Shown: piece after piece, positions 48,192 through 57,009 of the stretch | Numbering within the stretch: the first letter of the stretch is position 1 | Layout of the letters: each line of letters starts with the position of its first letter | Assembly: GCA_963555705.1 (NCBI GenBank) | Contig: OY743190.1 | Span: forward strand, 11,507,501 to 11,571,500 | Reading direction: 5' to 3' | DNA from: Ligustrum vulgare | Lineage: Eukaryota > Streptophyta > Magnoliopsida > Lamiales > Oleaceae | DNA: 64,000 bases | The notes under the pieces: generated by a model | The model's input: only the letters and a program-made list of their open reading frames with translations | Databases searched by the model: none | Told to the model about the DNA's origin: nothing | Translations under genes and position numbers: made by a program

Positions 48192-48864
48192 GGAAAACCA
48201 TTTACCGTTTGTTGAATTTACATGTAACAATAGTTTTCAGGCTACTGTTGGCATGACACAATATGAAGCTATTTATGATAGCATATTACCTATTCATTGA
48301 GATAAAGTTGGTGAAAAGAGAATTATTAGGTCCAAAATTAATTGAAAAGACTGTAGAGGCTATCGAGAAAATTAGACTGCGGATTAAAGTCGTTCAAGAC
48401 AGACAGAAAAGCTATGCCGACCGAAGGAGAAAAGATTTAGAGTTTGAGGTTGGAGAGAAAGTGTTCTTACAGATAGCCCCTATGAAGGGTGTTGTTAGGT
48501 TCGGCAAGAGAGGAAAATTAAGATGTCGTTTTCTCGGACCATTTGAAATATTGGAGAAAGTGGGAAATGTGGCTTATCGCTTGGCATTGCCACCCGAACT
48601 CTCGGCTGTGCATAATGTCTTTTACATTTCTTTATTGAGAAAATACGTTCACAATCTCAGTCACGTAGTGAACTTTCAGTCAATTACGATTCAGAAGAAT
48701 CTATCTTATGAGGAGACACCTATATCCATTATTAATAGAAAAGTCCATGTCTTAAGAAATTTCACTTGTCAAAGTCCAGTGGGGTAGACATGGAAGCGAT
48801 GAGGCTACCTGAGAGAAAGAAGAAAAAATTCTGGCTAAATATCCAAATATTATAGATCAAGTAA
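48192..48864 (+). pseudogene. Tekay integrase C-terminus with chromodomain-like tail
   Basis: Starts within the catalytic-core end (HLPFVEFTCNNSFQATVGM, with the family's AYNNS reading TCNNS) and includes a TGA after the LPIH stretch. A long open part follows (48263-48787): VQDRQKSYADRRRKDLEFEV, GEKVFLQIAPMKGV, KLRCRFLGPFEILEKVG and LPPELSAVHNVFYISLLRKYV. In another frame KVQWGRHGSDEAT then EEKILAKYPN resembles the chromodomain end. The wording is that of Tekay/Del chromoviruses and it sits directly upstream of the PPT. RT and protease are deleted. Confidence 0.85.
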
Positions 48865-48888
48865 GTTTAAATTTCGAGGACGAAATTA

Positions 48889-48905
48889 TTTTAAGTGGGG
48901 AAGTT
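48889..48905 (+). other. Polypurine tract
   Basis: The AAGTGGGGAAG core, preceded by the Tekay-typical TTTCGAGGACGAAATTATTT, lies immediately before the 3' LTR. Confidence 0.85.
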
Positions 48906-49874
48906 TGTAGCGACCAAGAAATTTAAAGTTTATAAAAAAAAATTGTCGTTACAACTCTCCAAATTTTAAAGATCATTATTTAAGAACTATAGCACTCGTC
49001 TAACCATTTACAAGTGAAATTAGATTTATTCTAAATCCGAGTCCAATTCCAAATTTATTAAAAATATCTCGATTTTCCTTATTAAATTATTTTAAGTCCA
49101 AATACGCAATTCTTTTTTATCTCAAAATTTATTTATTTTTAAATTTATTTTCAATCCAAAATATATCAGTTTTAAAATACATTGCCTAATCGAAGTTAGT
49201 CTAATTTTTAGTTAATTATCCTAAACTAATCCTACCTAACTAATTCTACCAAATTTTTCCCATGTTAGCTCCTTCTTTCTTTTTCTTTTCCACCCATTTC
49301 ATCATCATGTTGTCATAAACAAACATCATGCTTTAAACCCCTTTCCACTTCATTCTCCACCACTAAGCATCTCCACCTAATACAAGAATAAATATCCTAT
49401 ATTTTTCCCCTTTTCCATCATTATTTACACATAACACATGGAAATTGTCCCCCCCCCCCCAATTCTTGCTATAAACAGGGCACGATTTGGAGAGGAGAAA
49501 TGCATCAAGACAAGAGAAAAAATGTAGAGAGAGAAAAAAAAAATAGTAGAGAGAAATTTGTGAGTAAAGAGAAAAATAGAGAGAAATATTTGTTTTCTTG
49601 TGAATATTTTTAAAATCTATTATTTCAGCTCTATAGTTTAATATTCGTTTTGAGTTTCAACCCAACTTTCGAAAATTTACATTTTAGTCCCTCAACTTTC
49701 AAAAGTATTCATTTTAGTCCCTCAACTTTCAAAGTATTCATTTTAGTCCCTCAACTTTCAAATCATCAATTTCAGTCCTCAAATTGTAATTTATCATTTT
49801 TAAACTATAAATTTCGAAAGACTAATTTAACTTATTGGCTAGACGAGGCGTACGGAGATTTGAAAGATTGAAGT

Positions 49875-50739
49875 TGTAACGACCCGGCTCCCTCGCTGGG
49901 GCCTTCTCCGTGTCGCACTCATGGTCTTTCCACTCCCCCTGGCTCCCTCGCTGGAGCCTTCTCCAAAAGTAGATTTTTGCCTTCCGCAGGATTCGAACCT
50001 TGCACCTAGGGGTTAAGTACAAAGATTCATGGAATCCTGCTACCATTAGACCAAGTGGGACACGGAGAAGGCCCCAGCGAGGGAGCCGGGTCGTTACAAA
50101 AAAATGGTAGCAGGATTCCATGAATCTTTGTACTTAACCCCTAGGTACATGGTTCGAATCCTGCGGAAGGCAAAAATCCACTTCTGGAGAAAGCCCCAGC
50201 GAGGGAGCCAGGGGGGAGTGGAAAGACCATGAGTGCGACACGGAGAAGGCCCCAGCGAGGGAGTTGGGTCGTTACAAAAAAGGCGCCTTTTTTTGTAGCG
50301 TACCCGGTCCTCAAGGGCTGCCGGCTGTCTACTCATGATCTTTCCACTCCCCCCTGGTCGTCCTTCTCCTCAAAGGCTGGCAGCCTCGTTTCCAGGAAGT
50401 GGATTTTTGCCTCCCCAGGGATTCGAACCTTGTACCTAGGGGTTAAGTACAAGCTTCATGGAATCCCTGGTACCATTAGACCACTTGGTCTAATTGTACC
50501 AGGGATTCCATGAAGCTTGTACTTAACCCCTAGGTACAAGGTTCGAATCCCTGGGGAGGTGGTCTAATGGTAGCAAGATTCCATGAATCTTTGTACTTAA
50601 CCCCTAGGTGCAAGGTTCGAATCTTGCGGAAGGCAAAAATCCACTTCTGGAGAAGGCCCCAGTGAGGGAGCCAGGGGGGAGTGGAAAGACCACGAGTACG
50701 GCTCGGAGAAGGCCCCAACGAGGGAGCCGGGTCGTTACA
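49875..50739. mobile_element. Inverted composite of SINE-like units with LTR-like ends
   Basis: 865 bp inserted in the 3' LTR with an exact 5-bp duplication GAAGT (49870-49874, 50740-50744). Termini are TGTAACGACCCGGCTCCCTC and its inverse, and the inverted arms extend about 180 bp (49875-50054 and 50560-50739). The basic ~180-bp unit reads: A-box-like TGGTCTAATGGTAGCA, CTTAACCCCTAGGT, B-box GGTTCGAATCC, GGAGAAGGCCCCAGCGAGGG twice, then GGGTCGTTACA. Order along the plus strand: unit (-), truncated unit (+), unit (+, ~50104-50276), diverged unit (-, ~50295-50483), tRNA-like half (+), unit (+). The tRNA-like part lacks an acceptor stem. It encodes no protein. Confidence 0.85.
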
Positions 50740-51177
50740 GAAGTCATTCCCGCTCAACCAAACTTGTTAAGTTTAAGGTAGACTCGCCCCCACTAATTTA
50801 TTTATATTATAATTGCATGTGTTATGTGGATTTACGTGATTATATGCTTAATTGTATAAGACAAGAGTATCTCTTATGAGATAAGACAAGAGGATCTCTT
50901 ATGAGATCAGAAGAGAAATTTATGTTATGCATATCATAACGTATATGCGTTAGCGCATAAGAGAAGAGTATGTTCATTTGCATTCACTATGTGATGCCTA
51001 TGATTAAGAAGAGAATGTCATTGTATTATTTGCATGATTACGTGTTCAATTATCTTGTAAATTAATTATTGGTGATGAGTCTACTGAGTATTTCTTTTGA
51101 AATGTTCACTCCATTTTTAACAACATTTGTAGAGATCGGAAGCGGTGGTGAATGATTGACAATGATGGCAAACATTT

Positions 51178-51955
51178 TGTTGTTTACCGTGCTGACATGG
51201 ATTAAATATGTCGATCTCAACTTAAAATGACAGCTGGTTTACTAAGATCGAGGTGATTTTATGACGAGGTGATTTGATGCCGAGGCGAGTTTGTTACCGA
51301 CCTCAACTCGGAGGGAGAGGTGATTTCCCAAAACCGAGGTGACAAGTTGCCGAGGTGATTTTCACCCAACCTCCACATAAAGAGAGAGGTGATTTGCCAT
51401 GAACGAGGTGACTTGATGCCGAGGTGATGTTGACCGAGGTGAATTCCGAGCGTGGTGAGACTGGCGGCGCTGCTGAAACATCAAATCAGCTGTATTTATG
51501 TGTTAGTAATTATGATTGTTTGTGAAATGTCAGTATAATCATCTGTGACATGTTGTCAGCAATTTTAGTAGTCATTGTCAGTCACATGCTGCAGACGTGA
51601 TATGTTGTAATGTTTATGTTTAACTTCCCCAACTACTATAAATAGAGGGATAAATGCTCATTAATGGACAAGTGATATAAAAAAAACCTCTCCAAACTCT
51701 TGTTATTTGATTTCGTTGATTCGACCTGGCTATCAGATCGGTATCGAACTGGACATGAATTTGTGTAACTTTGATCTCAGTTCGCTTTCGATCTGTTACC
51801 TTTCCTATTTCTTATAATATCTCGAACTTTATTACAACGACGATCATTTAATTAAAGAGCTTCATACTTAGACAAATTAATCAAAGACATACAACCCATC
51901 TATCAATTCAAAAGTTCATACCACTTTTATTTGTTGACAAAAAGAGACGTCAACA
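51178..51955. mobile_element. Solo LTR (copia-like) with perfect TSD
   Basis: 778 bp, ends TGTTG...CAACA, flanked by an exact duplication CATTT (51173-51177, 51956-51960). It contains a repeated GAGGTGATTT motif (CCGAGGTGATTT and variants, about ten times between 51250 and 51440) and TATAAATA at 51637-51644, suggesting plus orientation. No internal domain is present. Confidence 0.88.
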
Positions 51956-52208
51956 CATTTATTTTTAAATTATTTTGAAAGTTGAGATTTTTGGAACTTA
52001 TTTATTTATCTAAGTTTTGGAATTTTATGGAATGTTTCTCAAATGATTTTATTTAAATGTGAGTTCCGTTGAAACTTTTCAAATGAATGTGATGTTTGGA
52101 TTTTCTTAAAATTCATTTATTTACGCAATATTTTCAAATTCATTTAAATATATATTTTAAAGAGAGGCGAAGTAGCGTCCCGGATTTCACAGAACTCGGG
52201 GCGTTACA

Positions 52209-52680
52209 ATTGCTACTGCTGAATGAGATTCAGATGCTACCAAAATTAATTTCAAATTCCAATTGGTTTCAGCAGGTGCTAAGAAGGCACTGGAAGTTCC
52301 CCAGGGAAAAAATTGGGAATCGTGTTGTATCATGCCAATTGGCTTCAGCAGGCCCTTTGATAGCAACTCATGCGTCAGAGCCCAGGCGGTGGTGCAGGTA
52401 TGTAGTGTCGGTGGTGGTGCAGTTGTGCATAGGGTAGATGGGTTGCCAGAGGTGCATTTTGTATGTTTATTGTGGTGGTGTTGGATGTGTGTGTGATGGT
52501 GGTGGTTGTATGGTTTGTGTTGGTAGTGGAGGTGGTTGTGTTTGTTATGGTGTTGACTATGTATGCTAAGGTTATGGTTGGTTGAAGGTGGTTACTATGG
52601 TTAGCCATATATAATATGTTCAAGTCACAGCTAGTAGGCATTTGTCACATGGTTGGTACTGCTTCCATTGCCGTGTTTGT
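52209..52680 (+). other. Possible exon fragment
   Basis: An open stretch of about 52263-52396 (KKALEVPQGKNWESC, FSRPFDSNSCVRAQAVVQ) follows a TTTCAG and ends at CAG|GTATGT, so it looks like an exon with splice sites. I do not recognise the protein. The following TG-rich DNA is not coding. Confidence 0.3.
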
Positions 52681-52689
52681 GTTGTGGTT

Positions 52690-53250
52690 GGGTGGGCATT
52701 GTCACGGGTCACACTTCAAATCTTAAGGTCACATTTTATATATTAGGTCCCAGGTCACATTTGATGCATTAGGTCACGTGTCACACTTTACATGTTCAGG
52801 CCACATGTTATATTTGATGCACTTCATGTGTTTAGGTCACATTTGATGCATTAGGTCATAGGTCACATTTATTGCATTAGATCATGGTCACATTTCACAG
52901 ATCACGATTGATCCATTAAGTTACAGTCACATTTCACATGCTCAGGTCACAGGTCAGGTTTGATCCATTTAGTCACAGGTAACACTTCAAATGTTCAGGT
53001 CACATTTGATGCATTAGGTTACAAGTCACACTTCATACGTAACTTCATGTCACATTTCACACTTTATATGTCAAGAGTCACATATTACCACCATCTCCGA
53101 GTCACAAGTCACAATTCAAAAATATTCAAGTCACAGGTCATATTGTGTAGGTCACATATATATCACAGATCAAATGTTATAGTTCACTGGTCTATTTATT
53201 TGTCACGTGTTATAACTCACAGGTCACATATAATAGTTCATAAGTCAACG
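52690..53250 (+). repeat. Degenerate GGTCACA repeat region
   Basis: The words GGTCACA, AGTCACA and GTCACATTTGATGCATTAGG recur about every 15-40 bp, with a longer unit of roughly GGTCACATTTGATGCATTAG followed by GGTCACACTTCA. Spacing is irregular and copies are diverged. No protein is supported. Confidence 0.8.
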
Positions 53251-53254
53251 ACGG

Positions 53255-53401
53255 CGACAGTGGTAGTGGTGGCGGTAGCAGTGGCGACGGTGGTGATTGG
53301 TGGTGGCATTTGGTGGCTGTGCGTTGTCTATTGTGTAAGATTTTGAATTGAAGGGATGGGGTGGGGTGGGGTGGGGAAGTGTAGGGTGGGTGGGGTGGGG
53401 T
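53255..53401 (+). repeat. GGT-rich and G4-prone tract
   Basis: GGTGGTGG-type low complexity (53255-53325), then runs of four G separated by single T (53351-53401), for example GGGGTGGGGTGGGGTGGGG. Four or more G4 runs in register could fold as a G-quadruplex on the plus strand. Confidence 0.8.
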
Positions 53402-53595
53402 ATATTTATAATAAATTAATTTAATTTATTACATGATGTTTGAAAGTTTAAACTTATTCCTTTAAAATTGAATTGTTGCAATATAAACACTTGATTGGTG
53501 TATTTTTTCCTACTTTTCAGTTTTTACCCATATTTTAAAAAGCGTATGGTTACGCATGAATGTCAAACTTCAAACTTAATGAGCCTATACGAGTA

Positions 53596-53601
53596 AAAAA
53601 A

Positions 53602-53632
<31 letters not shown>
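53596..53632. repeat. (AAT)n microsatellite
   Basis: Run of ATA/AAT trinucleotides of about 37 bp. Confidence 0.9.
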
Positions 53633-53634
<2 letters not shown>

Positions 53635-53728
53635 TAAAAAATTATTTCTAATATTATTTTAAATTTTAATCATTCTAAAAATTATTTCATAATAGAACTA
53701 AACATATAGATGTAAAATATCATTTATT

Positions 53729-53869
53729 AGAGATATCGTATTAAAAGGAGTTCTTAAAATTGGAAAGATTCAAACTCAATATAATCCTTCTGATATGATT
53801 ACTAAAGTAATACATTTAAGTAAATTTCAAAACTGCTTGAAGCTATTATATATTGATTCTTTAAATTGA
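53729..53869 (+). pseudogene. Copia pol C-terminal (RNase H) fragment
   Basis: 47 codons: RDIVLKGVLKIGKIQTQYNP, then DMITKVIHLSKFQNCLKLL, ending in TGA. This matches the end of Ty1/copia RNase H (HFIRD ... NPADMLTK ... KFKHCLDL type). The preceding HFI is out of frame by one base. The remainder of pol is absent. A PPT-like AAAGGTGGAGAT (53951-53962) follows, placing it at the 3' end of a copia element. Confidence 0.85.
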
Positions 53870-54250
53870 TTGTACAGGTACTCAGGTGCAAATGATGTTG
53901 AAAATAGTGGTTATGCTCTTGATTAATCTAGAACGGACCAAAACTCGTAGAAAGGTGGAGATTGTTAAGACGTGCAGTGCACGTGTGCTGTGTTGCTACC
54001 TATTTTGGTTGAAAGCGTCTTTCTGATTTATACAACTTTGTCAAGTTGTGCCCTGTGTATTTGTGAAATTCAATGACTTCGTGACCGTTGGATTATCTTT
54101 TGGATTCTTCTAAAGGATTAATCTCTTACCCTATCTTGGTCGAGTTATGGTTTGAGAGAGAATAGGGAGGCAATTCTAGTTGTTCGTCGGCAGAACATTC
54201 ATTTGACCTTGAAAACCTCATTTGAGTGCAAATTTGGTTATCTTCTTCTG

Positions 54251-55976
54251 TGATAAGTGTATTTTATACACTTATTTCTATCCTAAAAGTATGAATTTAT
54301 ATGTTTGTTTTAGAATATTTGCTATTTATTTTGTGTTATTTGTTTATATTTCAGAAATAATTCCAAAGTCGAGAAAATAATGGAATTGGAGCAAAAACAA
54401 ACAAATTGGATGATAAAAGAACCAAAGTATGCAAATCAAGAATGGATGAATTAGATCAAGGGCTAAATTAAAAGAAAAGTCAAAGAAAGAACCAAATTGG
54501 TAGATTTCAGAAGTTCAAGGACCAAATTGCAAATATTCAATAGTTGATTCGGATCAAGATAAGATACTTGAGGACTTTTAGGAGTCAATTGGATGCAATT
54601 AGAAGTCAAAAAGGAATGAAATATGGTAAGAATATTACCATAAATTCATTCCAATCAAACAAGATTTCTGGCAGATTTTTAGTCAGATTTGAAAGCTAAT
54701 TTCGGGGCAGTAAACGTTTGAATTTCAAAAATAATATTTCAGGAAGAATTGTAGTCCTTTAAGTTATATTTCTAACAGACTTTGAATCACCTCAATTGGA
54801 TAAGGGAATAGAAAGATATGATCAAAATACTAAATGTTGTGCAATAAAAAGATGAGGACCAAATTGCTGAAATTTAAAAAAGAAAATTGTTGCTGCCGAT
54901 ATAACCGTGCGGCCGCACGTTTGAAAAAGCGTGCGGTCGCATGGAAAAAAAAATCAGCGACTGAAGGTTGGCTTTTCGAGGCTGCGATCCCGCACTTTTG
55001 AACCGTGCGGTCGCACGGTAGTCTCGACTGGGCCGCAACTGGACTTTTTTCGCGGAATTCAGCAGTTTTCTCCTCCATTAACCTAATTCTCGGGGAAATC
55101 TATAAATATCAGACCTAAGGCACGAAACTAGGGGTTCCCAACTTGTGAAATTCATGTCAAAACGATGTCCAACTGCCGAGGAATCCATTGAAGGCCAAAT
55201 TCAAGATTGAAGCACAAAGATCAAGAATATGAACGGGGTGACATCTTTTCATACTTCTTGTGATTTATTTTCAATCATGTATTTAGGCTAGGTTTTTAAT
55301 TGTTGGAATTGTGATGATACTTTGTTTACCGGATTCCATGTTTTGATTTAGTATTTTAATTTAAGCTTTTTATGGGTTTGAGCAATTGATTTTGTATTTA
55401 TTTTTATCTATAATTGTGGACGCATAATTATTTGATGTTTGTGATAATTTTCTATGTTCGAAAGAGTAGGAAATTATTGGACTTGAGTCAATTGCCACAA
55501 GGTTCGATAGGGGATAGAAATATACCACAATACTTTGTGTAATCCCAAAAAGTGTTCATAAATCGATAATGCTTTTCTATAGGTTTGGGTTTGTCATAGA
55601 AATATAGTCAAATTCCTTAGAGAAAAAGGTTTTAATTCCCGTTCGAAAGAGGGTTTTAAAAACATAAGGAGCATGGATTTTCAATTTCCCATAAATTGTC
55701 GTTAAATGTTTAATTCAAAATATGGATGATGGAACAAAGTGGAATCACAATTCTAACATGTTTATTTCATAAGTTTTTATAAATCAATTTTTCTCACTTT
55801 CTTAGTTTAATCTTTAGTATAGTTTAAAATTCAAAATTCTCAAAATCAAACAATTTCTCGTTCCGGTTAAGGTAGTAATCTAAAATACAATTTAAAACAA
55901 TCTCTGTGCGATCGATATTCAGACTTAAAATCCACTTTATTACTTGCGCGACCCGTGCACTTGCGGAGAGTTATCA
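54251..55976 (+). repeat. 5' LTR of the 7.1-kb element
   Basis: TGATAAGTGTATTTTATACAC start (itself palindromic) and GAGAGTTATCA end. It contains GC-rich palindromes (CGTGCGGCCGCACG near 54907, CCGTGCGGTCGCACGG near 55002) and TATAAATA at 55101-55108. From about 55340 to 55860 it is clearly diverged from the other LTR, while both flanks of this block are nearly identical to it. Confidence 0.93.
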
Positions 55977-55981
55977 AGTTT

Positions 55982-56000
55982 TTGGCGCCGTTGCCGGGGA
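55982..56000 (+). other. Primer binding site (tRNA-Asp type)
   Basis: TGGCGCCGTTGCCGGGGA a few bases after the 5' LTR, the PBS of Athila-type and several other plant elements. Confidence 0.9.
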
Positions 56001-56132
56001 TTGTAGTTTAAATTTATTTTTATATTACTTTCACTAATTCGGACTTTTTACTTCTTTTTTTTTTGTAGTATTTTATTTTGCTTTTATTTTGTTACTTTGG
56101 ATTATCCACCACAATTTTAAGTCTTCCTATGT

Positions 56133-56942
56133 TTGGTTTTTTTTTTCGAGGTATATTTGAATCTACTATTGGCTTGCAATGAACGGTTTCACATGGACTA
56201 TGAAGACATGTTTGGAGAATATCCAGGTTGTGAATTTTGCTCCAAAACATATTGTAATGGACAGTGCTTGGATGCGAGCAATATTTGGGTCACACCAAAA
56301 CTCTTATTGTTTAAAGAATACTTAAAATGCCGAAAACAAGCAATTGACATGTCGGATGCAAGTCACATGCTCTTTGATGAGTGTGTACCGAATGATTGGG
56401 ACGAGGACATCGCTCTAGTGGGAGATGGTCCTCCACTGTGGAGTGAAAGGGTAATTTCAAAATACTATCAGAAGCTAGCCAAGATAGATGAAGGTGATAT
56501 GGTGCTAAGAGACTCCATGTATTGGAGTGAATTTAAAAGGTGAGGATATAATCCACTCGAGAAAGTTCATAAGAAAGACTCGCCAATGCCCGTGGAGTTT
56601 GACGAAAAACCCGACATTGAATCCAAAGATGAGTAAACTATTGAAGAAACACTTGAAGATGATGAAAAATCAATCACAGTAGAGCTAAATAGAGATTTGG
56701 ACATCAATGAGAAAGAAATCAACTTACATGGTTTTGACCTTGTTGATTGCCAAGTAATTGAGTTTGTAATTAAACTTGATGAGGAGGTGGAAGTCTTCAT
56801 AGTTGAATTTGAATTGGACGAGGACATGTTCTATAATATGGAGAGGGGCAATTTCGAGTCTTGGAGATCAAATGAGGAGTGGAACATATCCAAAAGAAAG
56901 AAGATGGGAAAGGCATCCAAAGCTTTCTTTAGGTGCCCTTGA
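56133..56942 (+). pseudogene. Element-specific ORF with two in-frame stops
   Basis: One reading frame of about 269 codons starting at the ATG 56133, broken by TGA at 56541-56543 and TAA at 56634-56636. The N-terminal part has a hydrophobic start and a Cys cluster CEFCSKTYCNGQC. The second half is strongly acidic (Glu/Asp-rich, e.g. KLDEEVEVFIVEFELDEDM without its stop context). No gag, protease or polymerase motif is present, and the family is unknown to me. It is the only candidate protein of the element; its conservation with just two stops suggests it was coding recently. Confidence 0.55.
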
Positions 56943-56974
56943 ATTAATTTCCATAAAGTCTAGTTCTAGACTAT

Positions 56975-57003
56975 AAATGAAGCGCTTATTGGGAGGCAAC
57001 CCA
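56975..57003 (+). other. Conserved TTGGGAGGCAACCCAA hairpin
   Basis: GCGCTTATTGGGAGGCAACCCAA, with a 5-bp stem TTGGG/CCCAA. It is a signature I associate with the 3' untranslated part of Athila-like elements and supports that kinship for this non-coding element. Confidence 0.55.
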
Positions 57004-57009
57004 ATTTCT

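Larger units (their letters stand above)
43012..52208 (+). mobile_element. Tekay/Del-type Ty3/gypsy element, gutted and nested
   Basis: The 5' LTR 43012-44681 and 3' LTR 48906-52208 are recognisably the same sequence. An initiator-tRNA-Met PBS and a polypurine tract lie in the correct places. Only the integrase C-terminus and chromodomain-like tail remain of pol (48192-48864); gag, protease, RT and RNase H are gone. Two unrelated minus-strand pseudogenes occupy part of the interior. The 3' LTR is split by two later insertions with their own target duplications. No convincing 5-bp duplication surrounds the whole element. Confidence 0.88.
48906..52208 (+). repeat. 3' LTR of the Tekay element, split by two insertions
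   Basis: Starts TGTAGCGACCAAGAAATTTAA and ends CTCGGGGCGTTACA. Removing the two insertions leaves about 1650 bp, against 1670 for the 5' LTR; the difference fits two instead of three copies of the 25-bp repeat (50860-50909). Insertion sites are after position 49874 and after 51177. Confidence 0.9.

Noticed and set aside
49875..50739. Functional tRNA genes
   Set aside because: A-box and B-box-like sequences are present, but no paired acceptor stem or clear anticodon arm is formed in any unit.
43007..52213. Target duplication of the whole Tekay element (CCTGC / ATTGC)
   Set aside because: Only three of five bases agree, so it is not reliable evidence.
52690..53250. Protein-coding frame 52960-53346
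   Set aside because: Open by chance across the degenerate TCACA repeats; amino-acid pattern follows the repeat.
54830..55078. 82-codon minus frame (also 60201-60449)
   Set aside because: It is in both LTRs of the 7.1-kb element, so it is repeat sequence without a domain.
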